From Isoetes taiwanensis (lineage: Eukaryota; Streptophyta; Lycopodiopsida; Isoetales; Isoetaceae): a stretch of 64,000 bases of DNA. Positions within the stretch are counted from its first letter, which is position 1. Each line of letters starts with the position of its first letter. This document shows, in pieces, positions 62,985-64,000 of this stretch. The stretch spans positions 3,407,280-3,471,279 of the forward strand of contig JAJEKV010000075.1 of assembly GCA_021234155.1 (NCBI GenBank), in the 5' to 3' direction. A model generated the notes under the pieces. It was not told where the DNA came from. It searched no databases and saw only the letters and a list, made by a program, of their open reading frames with translations. Position numbers and translations under genes: made by a program.

Positions 62985-64000
62985 TCATGGGCGCATCTCC
63001 GGAAACTCACGAAGAATCCAATTAGCATCTTCCCATGTGGCATCTTCCTCAGGACAACCCGCCCATTGAACCAAAAATCTTCGTATTGTTCGCCTCCTTA
63101 AGCGACGGGTTTCCTCTCGCAGAATACGTTCTGGTCGAGGGTACAGAAAGTTCTCTCTGCTTACCAAATCATCGTACCCCAACATATGGGAAGGATCAAA
63201 TACATACTTCCTTAAGTTACTCACGTGAAAGACATTATGTACTTTCAAGTGCGAGGGCAACTCCAACCTATAAGCCACTTTGCCAATACGTTCCAAAATT
63301 TCATATGGACCCGCATACCTAGGAGCCCATTTACCTGCACTTTTAAATGCTAGTGAGCTCTGATTGGGATTAATCCTCAAGAACACATAATTTTTATTGG
63401 CATACTGCTTCTGTCTATTTTGTGCCACTGCCAAATTTTGTCGAAGTCTCCTTAGCTGAGCTTCCATGTCCTCCGCTACTTCATTAGCTGCTTCAACATT
63501 GCATTGAGGATCTCTCCAATTAAGAGGACAACGGCACTCCTTACCATACATTACCTCAAAAGGACTCATTTTGATGGAATCTTGATAAGTGTTGTTGTAT
63601 GCAAACTCGGCCAAATACAAATAGGAATCCCATACCTTCGGTTGACTAGGCACATACATCCTGAGCATATCCTCTAAGACTTGATTAACTCGCTCCACTT
63701 GGCCATCTGCTTGAGGACGATAAGATGTACTGACATATAACTTAGTCCCAATATTTTGAAATAACCCTTGCCAAAATTGGCTCATAAACTTTGTATCCCG
63801 ATCTGATGAAATAGTGGTCGTCATCCCATGCAACCTAAAAATCTCCTTAACAAATAACTTAGCAATATCCATTGCCGTAGCAGTAGTCTTCGTAGGCATA
63901 AAATGGGCCTGCTTAGTTAATCGATCAACCACAACATAAATTGCATCATAACCTGAACGTGTCCGGGGAAGCTCAACAATGAAGTCCATGGAAATACACT
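62985..64000 (-). CDS. Chromovirus integrase with chromodomain, cut by the window edge
   Basis: Open frame 63989-62985, continuing past the right edge. Catalytic core: MDFIVELPRTRSGYDAIYVV, SSDRDTKFMSQFWQG and RPQADGQVERVNQ give D, D and E. Then SPFEVMYGKECRCPLNW, the basic linker, KWAPRYAGPYEILERIGKVA, LKVHNVFHVSNLRKYV and a C-terminal chromodomain (RRFLVQWAGCPEEDATWED, ending WILREFPEMRP). Intact as far as seen, unlike copies A-C, and only distantly similar to them, so it is a different chromovirus family. It lies directly upstream of its polypurine tract and 3' LTR. Confidence 0.92.
   Translation of the reverse strand, partial: CISMDFIVELPRTRSGYDAIYVVVDRLTKQAHFMPTKTTATAMDIAKLFVKEIFRLHGMTTTISSDRDTKFMSQFWQGLFQNIGTKLYVSTSYRPQADGQVERVNQVLEDMLRMYVPSQPKVWDSYLYLAEFAYNNTYQDSIKMSPFEVMYGKECRCPLNWRDPQCNVEAANEVAEDMEAQLRRLRQNLAVAQNRQKQYANKNYVFLRINPNQSSLAFKSAGKWAPRYAGPYEILERIGKVAYRLELPSHLKVHNVFHVSNLRKYVFDPSHMLGYDDLVSRENFLYPRPERILREETRRLRRRTIRRFLVQWAGCPEEDATWEDANWILREFPEMRP

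Overview
The window looks like nuclear DNA of a land plant with a large, repeat-rich genome. The evidence is GT-AG introns of roughly 65-140 bp, AT-rich intergenic DNA, plant-type Ty3/gypsy chromoviruses, hAT transposons, LINEs, and one host gene that resembles the plant DAA1/At1g64110 AAA-ATPases. The hAT and LINE types fit a fern or lycophyte as well as a seed plant, but the sequence does not fix the species.

Region 1 (1-25004) is a block of three copies of one unusual chromovirus family. Copy A (1-5251, +) is the 5' internal part. Copy C (5252-11769, -) is a 5'-truncated copy with its 3' LTR. Copy B (11769-25004, +) is nearly full length, with 1.6 kb LTRs. Its PR-RT-RNaseH-INT-chromodomain part is ordinary. 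Between the 5' leader and gag, copies A and B carry about 4 kb of extra coding sequence. ORF1 is a coiled-coil protein whose C-terminus is a nearly canonical histone H3 fold. ORF2 (about 500 aa) and ORF3 (about 140-170 aa) are unrecognised. The leader also holds telomere-like repeats, and each LTR begins with three perfect hairpins. This H3-carrying retroelement is the most interesting object in the window.

Region 2 (25005-33780) holds decayed retroelement pieces: a pair of inverted LTR ends, a PBS/tRNA-like segment, a gag relic of a second gypsy family, an RT fragment, a LINE endonuclease relic, and a degenerate GAATCT minisatellite of about 1 kb.

Region 3 (33780-38700) is the one clear host gene, a 22-exon AAA-ATPase. 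All splice sites can be placed. The coding total is one base short of a whole number of codons, because of one frameshift in exon 15.

Region 4 (38700-53100) is mostly non-genic. It contains a G-box/TATA promoter-like segment, a beta-glucosidase (GH1) exon fragment, a cluster of CGCG palindromes, a broken BED/DUF659 hAT transposase, tandem repeats, a hairpin and a minus-strand LINE.

Region 5 (53236-64000, - strand) is a three-layer nest. A broken kinase/coiled-coil/RING-like gene is cut by the 3' LTR of a second chromovirus. That LTR is itself split by a 4.37 kb hAT element with perfect 16-bp inverted ends and an 8-bp target duplication. The chromovirus integrase runs off the right edge.
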